From Saprospiraceae bacterium (GTDB taxonomy: Bacteria; Bacteroidota; Bacteroidia; Chitinophagales; Saprospiraceae), in assembly GCA_022842725.1 (NCBI GenBank), contig JALHOZ010000001.1:1-64000 (forward strand): 64,000 bases of DNA. The letters are read 5' to 3'. Positions 61,311-64,000 of this stretch are shown one piece after another (the stretch's first letter is position 1; every line of letters starts with the position of its first letter). Under the pieces are notes generated by a model. The model saw only the letters and a program-made list of their open reading frames with translations, was not told the DNA's origin and did no database searches. A program made the position numbers and the translations under genes.

Positions 61311-61338
61311 TTGGGGAATGAAGCAGGTTTTACCTTTG
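61311..61338 (+). promoter_or_regulatory. Promoter of the lipoprotein-kinase set
   Basis: TTG at 61311-61313 and TACCTTTG at 61331-61338 are 17 bases apart, slightly short of the usual 19. It lies 29 bases before the ATG at 61368, supporting that start over a longer frame from 61311. Confidence 0.45.
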
Positions 61339-61367
61339 TTATTATTTCAAAACGTAAACCAATAAGA

Positions 61368-61883
61368 ATGAAAACAAATTTTTTTAACCTTTTCCGATTT
61401 ATTATTTTGGGAACAGGATGTACTTTTTTATTATCATGTTCAAATCAGGGATTATTAAGTTCTTATGTTACCAACACACCTGTTAGAAGTATTACTATAG
61501 ATCAGGCAAAGCAGTTACAGGAAAATTTTCACAATCTGAGATTATGTGATCCGGAATCAAAAGATATTGATTTGACCAACAATGCCTGGATTTCAATGGA
61601 ATCTTTGGCAAATTATCTTAATTATGCATTATCAAATCCACCAGATGGAGTTACGGCTGAACAAATTAGTGGTTTACGAATATATTTCGGTAGATATCCA
61701 TATGATAATTCAAGTCCGGGCGCCACACTTCCTTCATATACAGGTAATGACCGTATAACTGTATTTATTGTGCCTACTGTTAAGGACGAAGGTAGCGACA
61801 GGCACAATGACGCAGATTTAAATTTTGCCATACTCAACTACGGTAATGCCGGACAACCACCACGTAAAACATTTCCACATTAA
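61368..61883 (+). CDS. Hypothetical lipoprotein
   Basis: This 171-residue protein has a lipoprotein signal (TFLLSC, Cys at about 25) and no recognised domain. The mature part contains IRSITIDQAKQL-type and AEQISGLRIYFGRYP segments and an ending NYGNAGQPPRKTFPH. It precedes a seven-helix membrane protein and a histidine kinase, with a 21-base gap, so it may be the ligand-binding or accessory part of that signalling set. Inference from position only. Confidence 0.6.
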   Translation: MKTNFFNLFRFIILGTGCTFLLSCSNQGLLSSYVTNTPVRSITIDQAKQLQENFHNLRLCDPESKDIDLTNNAWISMESLANYLNYALSNPPDGVTAEQISGLRIYFGRYPYDNSSPGATLPSYTGNDRITVFIVPTVKDEGSDRHNDADLNFAILNYGNAGQPPRKTFPH

Positions 61884-61904
61884 TGGAAATTGATTCCTAA
61901 ACTT

Positions 61905-62537
61905 ATGACTGTACAAATAATAATATCCTTACTTTTTCCATTTTTATCGCTATTCAGTTCATTGCTTCCGAATAAAAAAACGACCCAAATTGATATTCAT
62001 TTGCGGTTGTTGTTTATATTGATGTTTGTCACTGAACTCCTGGGCTTTTTGATCCCCCTCTATTCAGAAAAGCAGAACTATTTTATATACAACATGTATA
62101 CCCTGGGATTTTTTATGATTTGTTACAGTGTTTTTTATCAATTGTCGAAATCAACCCGTTGGAAGAAAATAATCCTATGGCTTTCATTCGGGTTGATTTT
62201 GTTTTTTTTCTATGACAATTTTTATAAAATGTTGTTTTTTGACAAACTTCAGTTCAGAACTTTTGTGGCGGGAGCGGTCATCCTGATTATTTTATGCATT
62301 CAATATCTTGTTAAGTTTTTGCATACGGATGAAGTCTATGATTTTTATTACTCCAGATCATTTTGGTTTTCGTGCGGATTGTTGTTGTTTACCGTTCCGT
62401 TTATTCCTATTATCATCGGGTTTCAATATATGGTAGATGTAAAAAATCTGGAAATTTTACAGTTTTTAAGCAAAGTTCTCATTATTTCCAGTCATATTTG
62501 TTTCATTATTTCTTTCCGATGGACCAGATTGTTATAA
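61905..62537 (+). CDS. Seven-helix membrane protein before a kinase
   Basis: This 210-residue protein is almost wholly membrane embedded, with about seven helices and the N-terminus outside. I recognise no family. It overlaps the histidine kinase gene by 19 bases, so the two are coupled; the kinase itself has a single helix. Together they look like a 7TM sensor split from its kinase. The start could be the ATG at 61905 or a TTG five codons earlier. Confidence 0.65.
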   Translation: MTVQIIISLLFPFLSLFSSLLPNKKTTQIDIHLRLLFILMFVTELLGFLIPLYSEKQNYFIYNMYTLGFFMICYSVFYQLSKSTRWKKIILWLSFGLILFFFYDNFYKMLFFDKLQFRTFVAGAVILIILCIQYLVKFLHTDEVYDFYYSRSFWFSCGLLLFTVPFIPIIIGFQYMVDVKNLEILQFLSKVLIISSHICFIISFRWTRLL

Positions 62538-63292
62538 GTGACCTGATTGTTGTTTTTGTATTTATACTGATTACGTTGGTCGGTATCATTTTTACCTTGT
62601 TTTATATTTTTAATAAAAGAAGGTTGTTTTTTATCAGTGAAAAACAAAAGACACAAATAAAATATGAAAAAGAACTCGAAGCTTCGAGGATTGAAAACCA
62701 GGAACATTTGCTCAAAGCTCTGAGTTGGGAGTTGCATGACAACATCGGCCAATTATTGTCTGTGAGTAATCTTCAACTGTCCATGATTTCAGAGGATGTG
62801 ACTGAAAAAGACCGAAAACTGATCTCAGATACCAGAGAAATTTTGTCCAAAGTGCTGGAAGATGTCCGAAATCTCTCTAAGTCACTAAATGCCGATTCCT
62901 TTATTTTTTTAGGTTTGGCCAAAGCTGTCAGTTTTGAAATAGAACGCCTGAACAGACTCAGATTTGTTGATGCTGAATTTATATTTGAAGGAAAAGAAAC
63001 GGAGATATCCAACGAACACCAAATCATCCTTTTCAGAATCATTCAGGAATGTATTTCGAATATGATCAAACATGCACGGGCCACCAGATTTTCGGTTGCG
63101 TTTTTGTCCGAACCTCATATGTTTACAATCATTTGTGAAGACAATGGTTTGGGAATGAATCTGAACACCAAAAATTACGGGTTGGGTCTTAAAAATATTG
63201 TTTCACGGGCAAATATGATCGGTGCTGAAACCATGTTTGAACCAGTAACAGGAGGAGGATTGAGGATTAAAATATTTTATCCATTAAGGTAA
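62519..63292 (+). CDS. Sensor histidine kinase, HisKA_3/NarL type
   Basis: This 257-residue kinase has one N-terminal helix (about 8-30), a coiled linker, the HisKA_3 motif LSWELHDNIGQLLSVSNLQL (phospho-His about 73) and a HATPase domain (GLGMNLNTKNYGLGLKNI). This type pairs with LuxR/FixJ-type regulators, and one follows at 63417. Its ATG lies inside the end of the 7TM gene. A longer open frame upstream belongs to another phase. Confidence 0.88.
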   Translation: MDQIVISDLIVVFVFILITLVGIIFTLFYIFNKRRLFFISEKQKTQIKYEKELEASRIENQEHLLKALSWELHDNIGQLLSVSNLQLSMISEDVTEKDRKLISDTREILSKVLEDVRNLSKSLNADSFIFLGLAKAVSFEIERLNRLRFVDAEFIFEGKETEISNEHQIILFRIIQECISNMIKHARATRFSVAFLSEPHMFTIICEDNGLGMNLNTKNYGLGLKNIVSRANMIGAETMFEPVTGGGLRIKIFYPLR

Positions 63293-63416
63293 CAAAAGTA
63301 AATATAATAACAACTTATGAACAGTTTGCCATGAATATAATATATTTACATTTTGAACACCTTTAACAGGTATGTATGAGGCGAATGACATTATAAGGAT
63401 TTAAAAAACATATAAA

Positions 63417-64000
63417 ATGTATCAGGTTTATATTGTGGATGATCATGCTTTATTCAGTAATTCACTCGAAATATTGATTAATCAGTTTGATTCATATCAT
63501 GTGGCACAATGTCTACAAAACGGCAGAGAGCTGATTTTTAAGCTTCAGGATCAACAACTGACCAAACCTGACCTGATTCTCCTTGACATCAATATGCCGG
63601 TCATGAATGGTTTGGAGACTATGGCATGGCTAACCAAAAATTATCCTGAAATTCCTGTTTTGGTACTGACTATGCAGGATGACGATCAAATGATGCTCGA
63701 GTTGATCAAAATGGGTATCAAAGGGTACCTGCTCAAAGACATTACACCACAAATACTGTTAAAAGCACTGGATGATATCATAAAAATCGGCTATTATCAC
63801 AGTGAAAAACTGACCCAAACCCTGATATCCGCCCTGCATAATAAATCACCGAATAAAATTGATTTAAAGGAGAAGGAAATCACTTTTTTGCAACTGATCT
63901 GTACAGAAAAAACATATAAAGAAATAGCTGACGATATGCATCTGAGTCCCAAAACTATTGACGGATATCGCGACACCCTTTTTGAAAAACTTCAGGTCAG
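63417..64000 (+). CDS. LuxR/NarL-type response regulator, cut by the window edge
   Basis: This response regulator has a complete receiver (acidic pair D8-D9, phosphoacceptor D57 in LLDINMPVMNG, Lys in LLKDITP) and most of a C-terminal HTH_LuxR domain (LKEKEITFLQLICTEKTYKEIADDMHLSP, read in parts). The last codons run off the edge after LFEKLQV. It is the natural partner of the HisKA_3-type kinase upstream. The 124-base gap before it has no recognised promoter box. Confidence 0.9.
   Translation, partial: MYQVYIVDDHALFSNSLEILINQFDSYHVAQCLQNGRELIFKLQDQQLTKPDLILLDINMPVMNGLETMAWLTKNYPEIPVLVLTMQDDDQMMLELIKMGIKGYLLKDITPQILLKALDDIIKIGYYHSEKLTQTLISALHNKSPNKIDLKEKEITFLQLICTEKTYKEIADDMHLSPKTIDGYRDTLFEKLQV

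Larger units (their letters stand above)
61017..61367. other. Divergent intergenic region with two promoter boxes
   Basis: About 350 bases between the hypothetical protein and the lipoprotein gene hold no credible gene. They contain a minus-strand TACCTTTG at 61130 and a plus-strand TTG-N17-TACCTTTG at 61311-61338, so the region appears to drive both sides. GGGTGATTTT-type and A-tract runs are present, but no RNA structure I trust. Confidence 0.5.

Overview
This window looks like a chromosomal segment of a low-GC Bacteroidota bacterium. The evidence is: proteins with C-terminal type IX secretion (T9SS) sorting regions, promoter boxes of the TAnnTTTG type with a few TTG-N19/20 spacings, almost no Shine-Dalgarno sequences (starts follow A/T-rich leaders), an EF-G-like second translation GTPase, a viroplasmin-type RNase H, and a mevalonate-pathway gene (mvaD). 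A Saprospiria/Chitinophagia-like member is plausible, but the class is not proven by the sequence. Most of the window is ordinary core genome.

Layout. 0-12 kb: RNase H, TatD nuclease, tRNA-Ser(GGA), an ExbB-ExbD-ExbD energiser with an extra membrane protein, tRNA-Leu(UAG), the proteostasis operon tig-clpP-clpX-truA, and an EF-G-like GTPase. 12-14 kb: a small operon of DMT transporter, minimal SET-domain protein and CPBP membrane protease. 14.4-20.3 kb: a signalling locus of response-regulator/class III cyclase, two proteins of unknown function, a 7TMR-DISM histidine kinase and a single-domain response regulator. 20.5-21.5 kb: a YitT-family membrane protein.

21.5-28 kb is the most unusual part. 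Two T9SS-secreted proteins, one a 1315-residue M43 metalloprotease, lie between two direct copies (394 bp, 13 mismatches) of the 3' end of dnaE. The right copy is the tail of the intact dnaE; the left copy is a cut-off remnant that keeps the stop codon. Nearly all differences are synonymous, so the two tails seem to have diverged while each still encoded working DnaE. This suggests a cassette that came in with its own dnaE tail and displaced the resident one, and that could be lost again by recombination. The protease signal peptide is encoded by a 5-bp repeat tract, so the gene may also be phase variable.

28-34 kb: dnaE, a DnaQ-like exonuclease and a cNMP/CBS/DUF294 protein. 33.9-43.6 kb: an apparent short-chain carboxylate module: ArsR-type regulator, outer-membrane porin-like protein, DUF4212 plus sodium:solute symporter, two tiny membrane proteins, a symporter-histidine kinase fusion, a response regulator and a propionate/acetate-CoA ligase with a near-perfect Bacteroidota promoter. 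43.8-51.2 kb: LVIVD lipoproteins, a rhodanese, mvaD, DUF4294, an OmpA/PD40 protein and a thioredoxin-like protein. 51.2-56.8 kb: a seven-gene molybdenum cofactor operon (moaA-moeA-TSUP-moaD-moeB-moaE-moaC/mog). 56.9-60.1 kb: a T9SS protein, an acyltransferase and an ECF sigma operon. 60.2-64 kb: hypothetical proteins and a 7TM protein/NarL-type kinase/LuxR-type regulator set that runs off the right edge.
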